This document shows positions 1 to 12,650 of a stretch of 64,000 bases of DNA, in pieces; positions within the stretch are counted from its first letter, which is position 1; each line of letters starts with the position of its first letter. Origin of the DNA: Isochrysis galbana (lineage: Eukaryota; Haptophyta; Isochrysidales; Isochrysidaceae); NCBI GenBank assembly GCA_018136815.1, contig CM030931.1:11276612-11340611 (forward strand). The letters run 5' to 3'. The position numbers were made by a program, and so were the translations under genes. The notes beneath the pieces were generated by a model. That model was not told the DNA's origin. It saw only the letters and a list, made by a program, of their open reading frames with translations, and did not search any database.

Positions 1-1440
1 GCATCCGCCCAGGCGGCCGAGGAGCTTGGCGCCATCGGAATATGCGTACGCATTAGACGGAGATTTAGCCGATCACGCGCTTGCCGCAGCTCTGTTCGGA
101 GCTCGATGGGCGTGGCAGCGTTCGAATCCTCGACACCCGGATAATGGGCTGACGAGGGAGTTCGGAAACCGGAGGTGGCGGGCACGACATGCGGCATACA
201 ACGCGGCTGCCAAATGAGGCGTCTCAACACATCTAGCTCATTCAACGCGCCGCAGGCAGAAAGCATCGCTGCCGCGCGTGGAACCCCCTCGATCCAGAAC
301 GCGCGGTGGGAGAAGGCGGGACCTTCCTTGAGCATCCAATTCAGTAGATCAAGTAAAAGAGAGAGGGCCTCAGCCTCAGCCCAGACGGGGCAGACGGGCG
401 GCGGCAGCTTGCCGGCACCGGTCGAGAGTTGATCTACCGAAAAAGCATCAGCACGGATGCCTAATGTTCCGCTGCACGCCCGAGGCGCCGGCGATGGATG
501 GAGCGGGCTAGCAGGTAGGGTGCTATTGCAAGCTCGAGCAGTGTCACTGTCAGCCAGTGCCTTTACCAGAGCCTTGGCGTCCGCTCTCGCAGCTCGGAGT
601 GCCTTTTGCAGCGCAAAGAGGGCACATTGCTGCATCGCCAGCAGCCGTATCGCCCAGGGTGGAAGCTCCATCAGTGGGCTCTTTGTGGTTGCTCTCAGGG
701 TGGGAAGGACCACTACCCCTGTCGTGTCGACAGATGGTGCTGCCGTGGCCGTTGGAGTGGTAGACTCGACGGGAGCCTGGGCGTGCAACTTGGTGCCTTG
801 CCCTCCTGCATGCTCGGCCGGCCGTTCAGGCAGCCGCACAGGCAGCCACTTGGCCGGCTGGCCGGCTGGCGGCGTGCGGTCGACTGTGGGGGAGAGCATT
901 GCCCATCTTCTGAATCCCTCGGCCGAGGGCGTGGAGCCGTGGTGCGGGTGCGGCGTCATAGCGTGCGCCTGAGTTGGCAGGCCGACCGAGCGAGGCGCAG
1001 ACGAGGCGAGCGTGCGCGGAGCGAGCGCAGGCAAGAGGGAAGCGAGAGGCGAGTTCGGCGCTCTTCTCCGACGGGCGGGGGTTCAAACACAAGATGCCTC
1101 GCGCGCTCCTCGCTGTCCGACGGAAGAGGCGGCCGAGGGGAAGGTTGATTTTTTTGCACTCTAAAATCAAAGAGGAGTGATAGCGTTCTCACATAAAGTT
1201 TTACTAAATACGACTCCAGTATCCAGTATCGCATTTGTCATTTGTACTGTACTCTCGCAGAACGGCGAATCGAGGATCCTGGGTCGGGGGCCCTCAGACT
1301 TGCAGGTTTCTGGTTTCTGGGTAAACGGGACGAGATTATGCTTTAAGCATGATTTTGGCTTTTGGCTTTGGGCTTTCGGCTTTCGGTTCTATTGTCTATT
1401 GTCTATTGCGATATTGATAGTAGTATTGATATTGACATTG
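1..1440. other. unassigned GC-rich sequence
   Basis: No gene can be supported. The plus strand is open from the left edge to a stop at 215-217, with an Ala/Arg-rich translation that matches no family I know; it could be the 3' end of a gene starting left of the window. From 220 to 1170 several frames stay open on both strands, as expected from high GC, without recognisable motifs or good splice sites. 1360-1440 is a run of related short TTTGGC and TTGATATTG words. Confidence 0.4.
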
Positions 1441-1442
1441 CG

Positions 1443-1970
1443 ATAACCTACTTTTATAAGTGGAAGTGGGGGTCAATGGGGCCTCGCGCCCCCCTCATTC
1501 CATCGCGGACACCCTCTTGCTCCTGGGTGGGCCCGTACAACCAACCTCTCAGCCCCTGCCCCTGCCTTTTGGCAGGGGCTGGGCACACTGGACACTGGGC
1601 ACTCACCATTCATTATTCTGACCCAGACCCCTAGTGGGCGCGGGTCGCGAGCTGCGAGCTGCACGATGCACTCCCATGCCCGCGCTGGCGCTGGGCCCTG
1701 CCCTCGACCCTCGTGAACTAAGTTAATACGTAGTTCGCCCATCGATATGGGGGGGGGGGGGGCCGGGGGAACGAGCGCACGAGCGCCCCCTTCTCTCCTC
1801 TCTCCACTCCTCCCCTGCTGTGGCTGTGGGGGGTGGGGGTGGGGGAGGAAACACCACCCTCCTGGCATGCCTGATGGCTTGCCAGGAGTGTTGTATTCCT
1901 GCCCATCTGAAGGCTGTAGGCATGAATATTCGTGTAAGGTACGCGCTCACAATTACAATTGAACAGTTCC
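1443..1970 (+). repeat. dispersed repeat family R, copy A (composite)
   Basis: 1443-1700 matches the start of copies at 20,651 and 53,815: an AACCTACTTTTATAAGTGG-like opening, then GGGGTCAATGGGG, a GGGGC...GCCCCC hairpin, a hairpin around a central TTTTGGC (CAGGGGCTGGG arm), and CCAGACCC.AGTGGGCGCGGG. 1747-1885 matches the segment at 7,610-7,715 in opposite orientation, and about 40 bases at 1,890-1,930 (GCCCATCTGAAGGCTGTAG) recur at 44,017-44,055. So this is a patchwork of repeat pieces rather than one intact copy. Confidence 0.55.
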
Positions 1971-2155
1971 CCGTGTTGCCACTGACGCACAAGACACACA
2001 GATTCGGATTCCCCATGGTCTCAAGTCCAGGTTTGCAGATTTTGATCTCGAAATTTGCGATTCGAATTTTGTTTTTGCTGTTACTATAATTGTTGGCTCG
2101 TTTAAGGTAATAAACCGGCATGACTTCGACTTCTCGTTCTGCAGTCGCTCTGCGA

Positions 2156-2189
<34 letters not shown>

Positions 2190-3169
2190 CCGCCTCTCCT
2201 CGGCCGACGGCAAGAAGATTCGTCCAAAACATTCTCCGGTCCCAAGATATCTCGTGGGGGGTCTCTCCGCGCTCCGCGAGGGAAAGGACGCGATCTCGCT
2301 CCGAGATCGGCCTCGCGCCCTCCCACGCTGCCCCGCCGTGCCCTCGGTCCCTCGCCCCCCCCGCGGCAGGTTCTTTCCCTCGGCGTGCCGTCCGTCGCCT
2401 CCGGCCGTTATATTAATCCCCCCCCCCGCGCGAGGTTCTCTTCTCCCCCGCGCGCGGTTCGTTTCCTCCGGCCGTCGTTGTTCCCCCCCTCGCTTCGATT
2501 CCTCTCGCGGTTCCTTCGATGATTGCCTCCATCTCGTCCGTTCTTCTTCGCGATCCTCGCGGAGGGGGCACCGATGTTTAACGTTAGTTTCGTCGCGGTT
2601 TCGATGAAAGAAAGGAAGAACGAATGGCACGCGCCTCGCGTCTCGCGTCTTGTTTCGTCGCCCCTTGCTCGTCGCTTGTCTAGAAGGTCTCTCTGCACAT
2701 CGCCTTCTTCCCCCCGCGCGAGTTTGGACCTCTCCTCGACCCTCCGCGTTGGCTTCAGCGGACGAGTTTTCACTTTAACGATAGTTTGAACCCTTCGTTT
2801 GCGTAGTTTTGCGCTCTCTTTCCGTATTTCTTCGCGCATGACGAGCGATCGCGACCTCAGCCTTTGTCGCACGGGGAGGGTTTGTTTATCGTATGATTCC
2901 GGAGTGTTTACGTTAGTTTTCTGAGCCCAAGGTCGTTGGGGTTTGGGTTTCTTGTGAGTGTTTTTGTAGCAACTTCGTCGAGTCCCACCGTGTTCCCAAG
3001 CGAGTCCCCCCGAGTTCCCGAGTCTATACCCCGAGTCAACGAGTCAATACAAGTCAAGCACGCGCCTGAGCCACCCCCAGTCGCCTGCCACCACCTCCCA
3101 CAAGCCTCCTTCCGCACTTCCGCGCCCACCGTGCTCCGTGCGTGCGTCGTGCGTCGTGCGTCGATCACC
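1971..3169 (+). other. leader region of an LTR retrotransposon
   Basis: No coding features are evident. It holds a CT microsatellite at 2,159-2,186, runs of C, and from about 2,975 a stretch with repeated CGAGTC/GAGTCC words just before the gag start. The same GAGTC-rich leader precedes the gag start at about 12,700-12,857, so this looks like the 5' untranslated region of a related element. I could not find its long terminal repeat. Confidence 0.4.
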
Positions 3170-4843
3170 ATGCCCGTAGTCAACCCCGAGGAAAGCTCCA
3201 TGAGCTCCCCACAAGAACCGCGTTCCGCGCTAGCTGCCGGCGCGCCCTCGCAGGCAATCTCCAAGAGTGAGATCAGCCTTGCTCTGACAAGCACAAAATC
3301 TTCGCTCGCGCCTTCGGCTCCGGTCGTCACGTCGAGTTCTTCCCTTGAGAAATCTTCATCGTCCCCGCGTCATGAGCCCGTCTCTTCTTCTTCTCTTCCC
3401 GAACTGTTCGGGTCGAAGTCTCCTGGGGAAGAGAGCCTCGTGGGACCCCTCCCTTCTTCAAAGGAGAGCCTTTCCGAGCCAGTTCTCCCCCCCTCTCGCC
3501 TCTCCGCGCCGACGGTCGAAGTTCCGCCGCCTCCGCGGGCCTCTACTCACACCCCGTCAACTGGAGCTGGAATGGGTCCTCTAGCCTCGTCCGTTGCTCC
3601 ACCGGTGGCCTTTCCTCTCCTTTCTTTCGCTGATCCTTTGCCAAGTGTTCCTTCCTCTCTCAATCCCTCTGTGGTTGGTGCTGAAGATGATGTGGGTTCC
3701 GTCCGGTCCCTCCCTCCTTTCGAGCCCCCACCATATGAAGAGTTTGTTCCACCCCCGTCGACGTATTCGTACCCCAAACGTAACGTCGTTCCACCTCCGA
3801 CCGCCACCGTCGGCGCCGCCCAAATCATGGACCAACAAGTCCAGATCGAGGCTCTCCGCGGCGCTGTCGACCGCCTCGAGTCCTCTACCCTCCAAGCCGC
3901 CCAGCGCCACGAAGAATTTCAGCGAGAGGTGGGGTCTACCTTCAACACGATACTCAACATTCTACAGGGCCAAGCGGGCACTACGACTTCGTCTCGAGTC
4001 GAAACTTCGCCACCGCTTGTGGAAGAAGGAGACAACTCCATCGGTGCTCCCCCTGCCTCGGCCAAGTTTCCTTCTCAACCTTTGCCCGCCGCGCCGTTCT
4101 CCGTTCCGCCAAATCCGATTTCCGATCCCGTACCCAATACACCCGTTCCTGTCCCGTCTGTCAAGCCTGTTTCTGATCCCCAACCTCCACCCACCGTCGC
4201 GGGCCTCCGCTCGCTTCCAAATCCGGCGACTCGGCGGCATCCCGTCGATCCAAGCCTAGCCGGGGATGTTTCTGAGCGAGAGGTCATCCTAGCCTCATGG
4301 GACCAACTGTTTAACATGTCCCCCTATGAGGTAGCTTCTCTCTACAAGAACTCCGACGATTTCGAGCTAATCCACGCCATTCTCAACGGCGGCCTCTCTC
4401 GGGCCGGCAATGTTTGGCACTACCGTGTGTTTTTCGAGAAGGAGCACGTGACCAAGTGGGCTCGGAGCCGCTTCTTCCTCGACCGCACCCTCCATCACCA
4501 AGTCCGAATGGGCAAAGAGCTTTCCGAGATCAAGTTCCCCAAGGGCCTGGCCTCGGACAACGTCCAGACAGCGGCCACCTCCTGGAATGATTTTCGTCTG
4601 TCCTTCATCAAGCCACTCGAGCGCGCCCTCTCGCTCGGCTGCGACCACCGTGAAATCTTTACATCCTTGCTAGCGGCCGCCAACTTGTGCACCACCGGCA
4701 ACCAAAGGATTTACGCCTTCCTCCTCGATCTCGCCGAAGATCCGGTTCTCTCTCTCAATCCCGCGCTGGCCTGCGACGTGCTTCTCCGCAAGTGCGACGC
4801 CACCTTCGCGGCCAACGTGCCCGGCTTCGCCAAAGACTCCGCC
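3170..4843 (+). CDS. gag-like polyprotein of a Ty3-type LTR retrotransposon, 3' end lost in a gap
   Basis: About 558 codons are open from the ATG at 3,170 to the gap. The first 215 residues are Ser/Pro-rich and disordered. A coiled coil follows at roughly residues 220-265 (the MDQQVQIEALRGAVDRLE segment). After another Pro-rich linker comes a folded helical segment from about residue 365 (ASWDQLFNMSPYEVASLYKN onward) of the kind seen in retroelement capsids. The layout Pro-rich, coiled coil, Pro-rich, capsid is also visible in the gag at 34,635-36,468. The N-terminus (MPV, then EP..ALAAGAP) matches the gag start at 12,858, so both belong to one family. The frame runs upstream of 3,170, but the ATG used here follows the GAGTC-rich leader and is shared with the second copy. 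Protease, RT and integrase are not seen here. Confidence 0.7.
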
Positions 4844-4943
4844 NNNNNNNNNNNNNNNNNNNNNNNNNNNNNNNNNNNNNNNNNNNNNNNNNNNNNNNNN
4901 NNNNNNNNNNNNNNNNNNNNNNNNNNNNNNNNNNNNNNNNNNN
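4844..4943. other. assembly gap (100 N)
   Basis: Exactly 100 unknown bases. The round number suggests a scaffold gap of unknown true size. The reading frame happens to stay open across it and seems to fuse gag to a transporter, which is an artefact. Confidence 0.98.
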
Positions 4944-4945
4944 CC

Positions 4946-5899
4946 GGAGCAGCGCTTGTGCCGCTCGTTGTTTCGGCAACTGTTGCACGCTTCGGTTGGC
5001 GTGCGGCGCTCTACACGCCTGCGCTTTGCACGGGCCTGACGGCGACCGTGCTCGCTCTCATGCTGTACGGCTCGCCTGCAGCCATCGAGTCGCGCTACGC
5101 CAGCAAGGACGATGTGCGCATGTCGCGCGAGGGTCGCTCGCAGCCCAAGTTGGGTGGTGGCCTCGCGCGTATGCTGGGACGCCACGTCCTCCTGAATGGC
5201 GAGCTATGGCTGATGGCAGTGTCGTACTTCTGCATTTCGCTTGTGCGCACGTGCCTCTCGGACTGGTCCGCCATTTTCCTTCATGAGGAGAAGGGGATGC
5301 CAATGCACACGGCCGCGCGTTGCCTCTTTGCAATGGAGTCGGGCGGGTTTGTTGGCTCCCTGGTCGCAGGGGCCGTCTCGGACAAGGTCTTCGCGGGACG
5401 GCGCGGTCCGGTTGTGTGCATCTGCTCGGCGCTCTGCGCGCCTGCCCTTCTGGGCATTCTGACGCTTTCAAACTCGCTCTCGCTCCAGGCCGCTTACGCC
5501 TGGGTCGGCTTCTGCGCCTTCCCAGTCCACGTGCTGCTCGGCCTTTTCTCGCGCGAGGTGACGCCATCGCACCTCTCGTCATCCGCGGGTGGCTTTGTCA
5601 AATGCATCGCGCAAGTGGGCGGGGCGGTCGCGGGTCTGCCCCTTGGCATGCTGCAACAGTGGGCAGGATGGAAGGGCGTCTTCATGCTAACGGCGTGTAT
5701 TGCAACCAGCTCTGCCCTGGCGACGTTGCCGCTTTGGTTCACGACAGCCCAGGGCGCAACCATCACTGCCCGCCACGGCACTGTGGCCGACTTCCAGCAA
5801 ATGCAGAAGGGGTTGAGTAAAGGTCCATCGACGGGCTCACTGTCTGCCCTTGATACTTCTTCTCGACCACTTCGCGCCGCCAACAAGAAGCGCTTGTAG
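4946..5899 (+). CDS. MFS transporter, organophosphate:phosphate antiporter type (5' partial)
   Basis: 317 residues of a major facilitator protein, lacking the N-terminal part that should lie in the gap. The visible chain covers roughly transmembrane helices 5-12. Family marks: the E-x-GGF-x-GS-x-x-AG-x-x-SD signature with a following GRRGP loop (about residues 130-155), and REVTPSHLSSSAGGF followed by a PLG...W.GW..VF segment, both typical of the UhpC/GlpT/hexose-phosphate permease group. Known members exchange glycerol-3-phosphate or sugar phosphates for inorganic phosphate; substrate here is not determined. The tail ends in a basic Lys-Lys-Arg stretch. No intron is needed in this part. Polar residues before the stop are low complexity. 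Gene order with the SPX regulator at 16-20 kb is suggestive only. Confidence 0.85.
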   Translation, partial: GAALVPLVVSATVARFGWRAALYTPALCTGLTATVLALMLYGSPAAIESRYASKDDVRMSREGRSQPKLGGGLARMLGRHVLLNGELWLMAVSYFCISLVRTCLSDWSAIFLHEEKGMPMHTAARCLFAMESGGFVGSLVAGAVSDKVFAGRRGPVVCICSALCAPALLGILTLSNSLSLQAAYAWVGFCAFPVHVLLGLFSREVTPSHLSSSAGGFVKCIAQVGGAVAGLPLGMLQQWAGWKGVFMLTACIATSSALATLPLWFTTAQGATITARHGTVADFQQMQKGLSKGPSTGSLSALDTSSRPLRAANKKRL

Positions 5900-7079
5900 G
5901 CGCGCATCTTCGTAGGATCACTGCCGTCGGGAGGCGGTCAGGTGTTTTGAAAGTGCTAAACGACCTTCGGAGCGGCCACCATCTCTCGGGCACGCAGGCT
6001 CGTGACGCACACTTGGTCGTTCTTCATCCATTCACTCCCCGGCCCACTCTGAAGCGGCGGCGCAGCTTCCTCTGTGTGGCCGTGCGGGCCCTCGCCCGGC
6101 TTGCTCACGGCTGCTCGTGCTGCCCGTTTGGTGTGTGGAGCAAGCCGGGCGGAGGCCGTCATATTGGTTCTCTGTTGGCGTGTGTGTGTGCGATTTGAAC
6201 GGACTCACGATCACCCTGCGTGCATGTGTTCAGTCTTTGCATGTGTGCCACGAAGTCCCGCCAATTACTCCCCGAATGTTCTTTTCTTCTGCTTCTCGCC
6301 TCGACTTGGCCGCCGTCAATAGCAGGCAACGGACACGCGAGAGGAAGGCCCGTCCACTGCAGTTAGTTTGTGCTTCTTGGATGATTATTATCTGTCTGCC
6401 TTGGAGAACAATTTTGCCCGCAGGCTTCTCTGGGAGCCCCGCTTTCATCTGTTGCCATGGTGTGAGCGAGAAATCCTCGCAGAACGATGCACTCTAGGAG
6501 ACTTGATTGCGCTCTCGAGACGAGATGCCGACGAGATGCCCAAAAGTAATGGCGGTGGTGCGCTTGATCCACGACGTTGCCATGGTTTGCCAAACACATG
6601 TCTTGTCGCTGCACTAAGTGGGGTGAGGATATGCTTCCATTGTCAGCGCCAATGGGTCAACTCTGTGTACCGGGTGGACGGAAATGAGAAAGGGATTGTC
6701 GATTTGCGAAGAACGAAGGAAGAGCCTTTCGGGATGTGTCCTCTCTGTGTTTTTGGATTGGATTGTGGATTGTGGATTGACCATGGATCCTTCTCCCTAG
6801 GGCGGTCAAACAGTGGCTTTTTAACTTACAGTATGGGTTGGGCTGCATGTTTTTGACCGTGGCGCGATGGTCCAAAAACCTCCAAGGGGGGCCACATGTA
6901 CCTGCCGACACGAAAAAAAACCCTTTACCTTTTGCTGCAATATTCTTACCGCACTCGCGGCGAATGGAACCACTACCCACTACGTGCTACTACAAGTAGC
7001 ACGTAGTATACTCTCTACACCCCCATTCCCCCGGCCCTTCTCCCCCCGCCATCAGGCGGCTCCCCCCGCACACTACTAG
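5900..7079. other. 3' flank of the transporter, no gene seen
   Basis: Nothing recognisable. It is less GC-rich than its surroundings. Around 6,750 there is a short GGATTGTGGATTGTGGATTG repeat. About 6,797-6,815 (CTAGGGCGGTCAA) resembles the sequence at 53,775-53,790 just upstream of R copy D, so repeat material may start there. Confidence 0.4.
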
Positions 7080-7760
7080 GGGGATTGGGTTGGAGGGCTT
7101 AGATATGGATATGGTCCGGTGGCTGGCCCGCGCCCCCCCGGTGATCTTTCCCCCCCTTCCTCCTGTGTCTCCGAGTGGGCAGCCGACTCTGTCTCGTCTT
7201 ATCCTGTAAACAGGCGCGAGACTTACCGATTTTCCGGTGGGCGGAGCTCTCGCTCGCGCCTACCCCCTTCTCCGCGCTCCGCGCTCTCTCTCCCCTCTCC
7301 TGCGGCACGCGCGATGGCGCGCCTGCGGCAGGCCTCCAGCTGCCCTCTGGCGGCCCCTGGAGGCTCCTGGAGGCCAGCTCAGGGGGCAGAGGAGGCTGGG
7401 GCTGGGCCCTGGCCTCCCCTGCCTCTCCCTCGCTGGCGCTCCCGAGCCTCTGGGCCCCCCACGCTGCACCTGTCTGCCTGTCGACAGGGGGGGAGGGGGG
7501 GTCGAGGGGGGGTTGGAGCTATGGGCTGGGCACGACTGGCCAGGATGCGCGAGGCAGGCGAGCCTGCCAGTGAGAGAGTGGGTCAGCAGGGCAGTGGGCT
7601 CTTGGCAAGCCATCGGGCATGCCAGGAGCATGAGTGGTTCCTCCCCCATGGCAGGGGAGGAGTGGAGAGAGGGGGGGGGGGGCGCTCGTGCTCGTGCCTC
7701 GTGCCCCCCCATGGGCGAACCAAGTATAAACTTAGTTGCCCTGCCGCCACGAAAACTCTT
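7080..7760 (-). repeat. dispersed repeat family R, copy B
   Basis: Reverse-complement counterpart of 20,880-21,300 and 54,050-54,300: the words CTGGAGGC, CAGCTCAGGGGGCAGAGGAGG, CTGCCTGTCGACAGG and the cluster near GCGCGATGGCGCGCC correspond in the inverted order. It has long open frames on both strands because of extreme GC, but no protein family is visible. Confidence 0.55.
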
Positions 7761-9898
7761 CGCTAGGATGAAATGGTGCGATTCGCCCCCCTCGATCACG
7801 CGCGCTCACGCTCTACCCGTAAAGAATTTGCGGACGCGCCCGCGGGGGGATCGGTTCCTTAACATCTAAGCTGCATTTGCATTTGCATTTGGCATTTGAT
7901 TCCCGCCCGATGCGGTGCCGTGTCGGGCTGCCGACAGTCCGGCCGCAAGCCTAGGGCTGAGTTAAACCCATTAACATGTAAGAGTGTAAGGGCCCCATTA
8001 ACAAAAGGCCGCGGCCACGCTTGTCGCGGCGAGCCTTTTGCCGTTTTCGCGAGGACGTCGAAGAATCACTCGAATCCGATTCGCTGGTTGTCGACCGATC
8101 AGAAGAGCACGACTCCGACGAGTCCTCTGACCTCTGAGGTCGTCGAGGACGAGCTTGAGGAGTAGCGGCGCCGGCGGCGGCGCCGCTCCTTCTTGTCTTA
8201 GCCTTATGAGCTTATGAGCCTTCTTCTTCTCTAGGGGGGCTCGTGCCTGCCGGCGACAGGCTAAAAAACACTCAACCGTTACTTTCCGCTTTCCGCGTAA
8301 AACAACCGCCGCTTGCTCTCTGCTCTCGCGCACATTGTTACATCTACGATTTACAACATTCACAAGCTAACTTAAGGCGCACAGGCACACACTCGCTCAG
8401 CATATGCAACTTTCTACTTTGCTCCCGGTGGTGGTTGTTGTAACGCATCATCAACGCACGCAGCTTGGATCTTGGATCTAATCAGCAAGAGACAAGAGAC
8501 AAGCAATGCTCAGAACCAAACATAGTGCATAGTGGCAAGCAAAGAAAACACACGCTCACAAGAAGCAGAGTTGGGAGTCATGCTGAATGTGATCCTTGCG
8601 GCTACAGCCCACGTACGTGGGGAACTTGGTGTGGTTGGATGCCCACCAACCACCAAGCCAAAACCTCCTTGGTGAACAACGGCAACGGCGCCTCCGAACG
8701 ATCAATCCGACGTCTCCGAGTACCGTGGCGTCGCTGCGAATGGGCAACGCCATCCTGAGGAAGGAGGCTGTCACCGTCCACAAGCGACGCGCGTTGGCGT
8801 TGGCGCGTGCAGTGTCGCTTGCCTGTAAGGGACAAGGCAGAGCTGCTGAGATGCGCGCTCGCGGGCTCGCGGGCTCGCACATGGGCGCAGGCCAGGCAGG
8901 GAGAAGGGGGCGGCGGGGCATCGGGCGATGGCTCACCTTGGCGCATGGTCATGCGCCGTGGGGGGTCTTTATCGTTGAGGGTCTCGAGAGGACCCCTTTT
9001 TCATGATAAACAATCAAATGTTTATGTGAGTAAACAAGACGCACACTTTCTTCTTTTTTTGAAATTTCGGCGGGGGAACGTGACCATATACGGATTTTAA
9101 CACTGTACACTGTAGAGAGGGGATTATACTTGTAGAAAGGGGATTATACTCTTAGACAGGGGGTACCGCCCACCCAAACTTGCAGCCCACTTCTAGAGAG
9201 GGCCCAAACTTCTGACGCACTAGAGAAGGCCACCTAAACTTCAAGAAAAACTTCTGGAAGCATTGACCTGAGCCTATCCTCGATGAATGCGACGAGCACG
9301 GGGTAGACGAGTGGTTGACTTATACTCTTCTTGACAAAAAAGTTTTTGATCCTCCCTCGTGAGGCGCCGCGCGCCTACCATCGCTATTAATAGCGCTTAG
9401 CACACAATGGACAGTACGCTGAGTGCGCACTGGCTATGTCAGTGCTACTCACCCGCCCGCATCAACCATGACGACGCAGTCACAGACACTCACGCTCGCT
9501 CAAGACTCTGCAGCTTAAAAGGAGCGTGCACGTGAGCACGATGTGCGAAAATGAACTATACGAAGCGGCAGGAGGATTGAGGATTAAGCGGCATGCATGC
9601 ACCATGGTAGTCTCAACATGTGCATACTACTTGTGAATGTATTCGTGGTGCGTTACTTTCTGTGCAATACAAAGCTGGTGTGCGTGCGCACAACTCGAAC
9701 TGTTCACCATCGACAAGAATCCCAGGGTGGCGAGTTGTTGCTGGTACTCTCAATCGCGCAGTGCAGCACCAAATACCTGAGCAGCCAGTCAGCACGTGGT
9801 GTGCGCATGACATGCAGGGGGTGGGTGGTTTTCTGTTTAGCTCCCCCGCCGGGCCATGGACGCTACGGCGGCCCCATGAATAGGACACAAACGCCGAT
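7761..9898. other. intergenic, no gene supported
   Basis: One frame, 7,982-8,142, ends in a strongly acidic Ser/Glu/Asp tail and could be the last exon of an unseen gene, but it has no start codon. 9,100-9,260 contains irregular repeats of AGAGAGGGGATTATACTTG and CCCAAACTT words. The rest shows nothing I can name. Confidence 0.35.
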
Positions 9899-10390
9899 TC
9901 AATTCACGGTTTGCTGAGCAGTTATTGTGGTAATCAGCTTCGAGACTCTTCTCATGACTTCACTCGCCTTTCTAACCCGGTCATCGGCCTCATCAATGAG
10001 CTCTTCGGCACGGCTGCTTTTGGCCTCGGCGTCGCCGATTTTCTTCTGCAGCGCAGCCATCTCGTCTGCCATTTGTGCTAGCTCCGTCGCTAGGCGCGAA
10101 TTTTCATCGATGAGGCGTGTGTTTTCCTCGGCGAGCCGAGAGTTGTTTCCCGCAAAATTAGTGGCCACATTTCGAATAGTTGAGAGAGAATCAGAGAAGC
10201 CCTGATCGAAAGTTTTGTCGCGATTGGTCGACTCGACCACGCTACGCAAGCGGCGCTGCTGGGGCCAGAACTGCAAGCGGGGCGCGTGGACAAGGCGCGG
10301 CGCACGAGCTGGGACAGGATGGAGCGGTCCGAAAGGTGGCACTAACGCTGCCACGAAGAGCAGTAGTACAAGCATAGAGCAGTGCAGCAC
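9899..10390 (-). CDS. small secreted or plastid-targeted coiled-coil protein
   Basis: 163 residues, single exon. The first 20 residues form a clear hydrophobic signal (MLHCSMLVLLLFVAALVPP), followed by a Pro/Arg/His-rich stretch to about residue 48 that could be a transit-type extension. From about residue 75 to 150 the chain is a continuous heptad coiled coil with repeated N-S/T-R-L-A/I-x-E-N units, then A-x-M-A-A-L-Q-K-K. No enzyme motif is present. The start lies about 210 bases from the end of the long CT tract, so that tract sits in its upstream region. Function unknown; a structural or envelope-associated role is only a guess. Confidence 0.6.
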   Translation of the reverse strand: MLHCSMLVLLLFVAALVPPFGPLHPVPARAPRLVHAPRLQFWPQQRRLRSVVESTNRDKTFDQGFSDSLSTIRNVATNFAGNNSRLAEENTRLIDENSRLATELAQMADEMAALQKKIGDAEAKSSRAEELIDEADDRVRKASEVMRRVSKLITTITAQQTVN

Positions 10391-10599
10391 GGGCGGGCCG
10401 CCGCTCGAATGGGAGACGGCGCTGAGAGTAGAGGAACGCAGAAAAAGTCCCGGGAGCGCAGTCGCGAGGAGCGCGCAGGCGGGAGGGAAGGGAAGCGCGC
10501 GCGGGGTGGGGGTGGGGGTGGGGGGAGGGGGGGCGGGGCGGGGCGGAGGTGGCGGCTCTCGACGGCTCGCTCACCACCAGGGCGGCAGGGGTTGGCCAC

Positions 10600-11454
<855 letters not shown>

Positions 11455-11692
11455 TCTTCCGCCCCGCTGCACCCCTCCCTCCCCCTAACTCAGGAATTGT
11501 CTAAATCCTTCAAAAGAGGAGCAAACGAACGAGGGGGAAAATGGTTTCTTCTAGTACCTAGAGGTTACTTTTCTTCTAACACGATCACGAGACGAGCTGG
11601 AGCTCTGAGAGCAGAGCAAGCGGCAAAGTTTGAAAAAACTTACATATTTGTAATTTTTTGCTTTTTAACAATAGTAAGTGATTATAAGTACT

Positions 11693-11756
11693 ACCTCCGT
11701 TCCAAAACTGAGATGTGAGAGAGCCTTTGGGAAGCGAGGGCGGCGCCTAGAGAAGA
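11693..11756 (+). repeat. Stowaway-like terminal sequence, copy 1
   Basis: TACTACCTCCGTTCCAAAAC followed by TGAGATGTGAGAGAGCCTTT and GCGAGGGCGGCGCCTAGA. The reverse complement occurs at 22,686-22,750 with a few changes. The CCTCCGTTCC start beside TA resembles ends of Stowaway/Tc1-mariner MITEs, but a matching opposite end was not found nearby. Confidence 0.4.
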
Positions 11757-12304
11757 GGAGGCACTAGATGGAAGGCCGGGGTGTGGGGAGGGTACATGCT
11801 GGCTTAACAAGGTGCTTTCGTTGAGGATGTTAACGAAAATCTAAAGCGCCCCACAACGTGTCAAAAACGGGCACTCTATTTACTGTCACAAGCAACGTCA
11901 CGACGATGCGGCAAGGCGCAAGGCGTGATGGTTTCCATCGGGAGGACTGTTGGTGGTTGAGCTCCTCTTCTTGCGTCCCTTGCCTTGCCACTCATACTCG
12001 CCCCCAGTGCGAGCGCCGCGCTGCGGCGGCTTGTTGTATCCAGGCTCTTTGGGCAAGAATGTTTCGGCCTGAGTACGAGCCTTCCTCGTTATCCACCGTC
12101 TTCTAGGTTCGTCGTGGTCGCTCCAGGCGAGTTGATTTGGATTCCCCCTGGGCTCAAGTTCGGGTTCGCCGATTTTCGTCTCGAAAATCGAAGGAATTGA
12201 GTTTTATTTTTACCTGGAATTAACTTGTTGAGGGTGGAACCAACTTGTTCACGACTTGTTCAGGCGGGAACCAACTTGTTCGGTGAGTGGAGCCAACTTG
12301 TTCA

Positions 12305-12650
12305 GTGGTTAAAGTCAACTTGTTGAGAGGTCAACATGTTGAGGGGTCAACTTGTTGAGAGGTCAACTTGTTGAGAGGTCAACTTGTTGAGGGGTCAACT
12401 TGTTGAGAGGTCAACATGTGGAGAGGTCAACTTGTTGAGAGGTCAACTTGTTGAGGGGTCAACTTGTTGAGGGGTCAACTTGTTGAGAGGTCAACATGTG
12501 GAGAGGTCAACTTGTTGAGGGGTCAACTTGTTGAGAGGTCAACTTGTTGAGAGGTCAACTTGTTGAGAGGTCAACATGTTGAGAGGTCAACATGTTGAGA
12601 GGTCAACATGTTGAGAGGTCAACTTGTTGAGATGTGAACTTGTTCACGTT
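12305..12650 (+). repeat. 16-bp minisatellite inside the LTR
   Basis: About 20 head-to-tail copies of GAGGTCAACTTGTTGA, with variants AACATGTTGA, AACATGTGGA and GGGGTCAACT. Each unit contains the near palindrome CAACTTGTTG or the perfect palindrome CAACATGTTG. The units extend the diverged AACTTGTTCA words that begin at about 12,220. Confidence 0.9.

Noticed and set aside
110-140. T-arm-like GTTCGAATCC
   Set aside because: Stem bases do not pair and no matching D or anticodon arm lies upstream.
2936-5899. Single gag-transporter fusion protein
   Set aside because: The joint is a 100-N scaffold gap and the parts have unrelated functions.
12305-12650. CRISPR-like array
   Set aside because: Units are 16-bp head-to-tail copies without unique spacers, inside an LTR of a eukaryotic genome.
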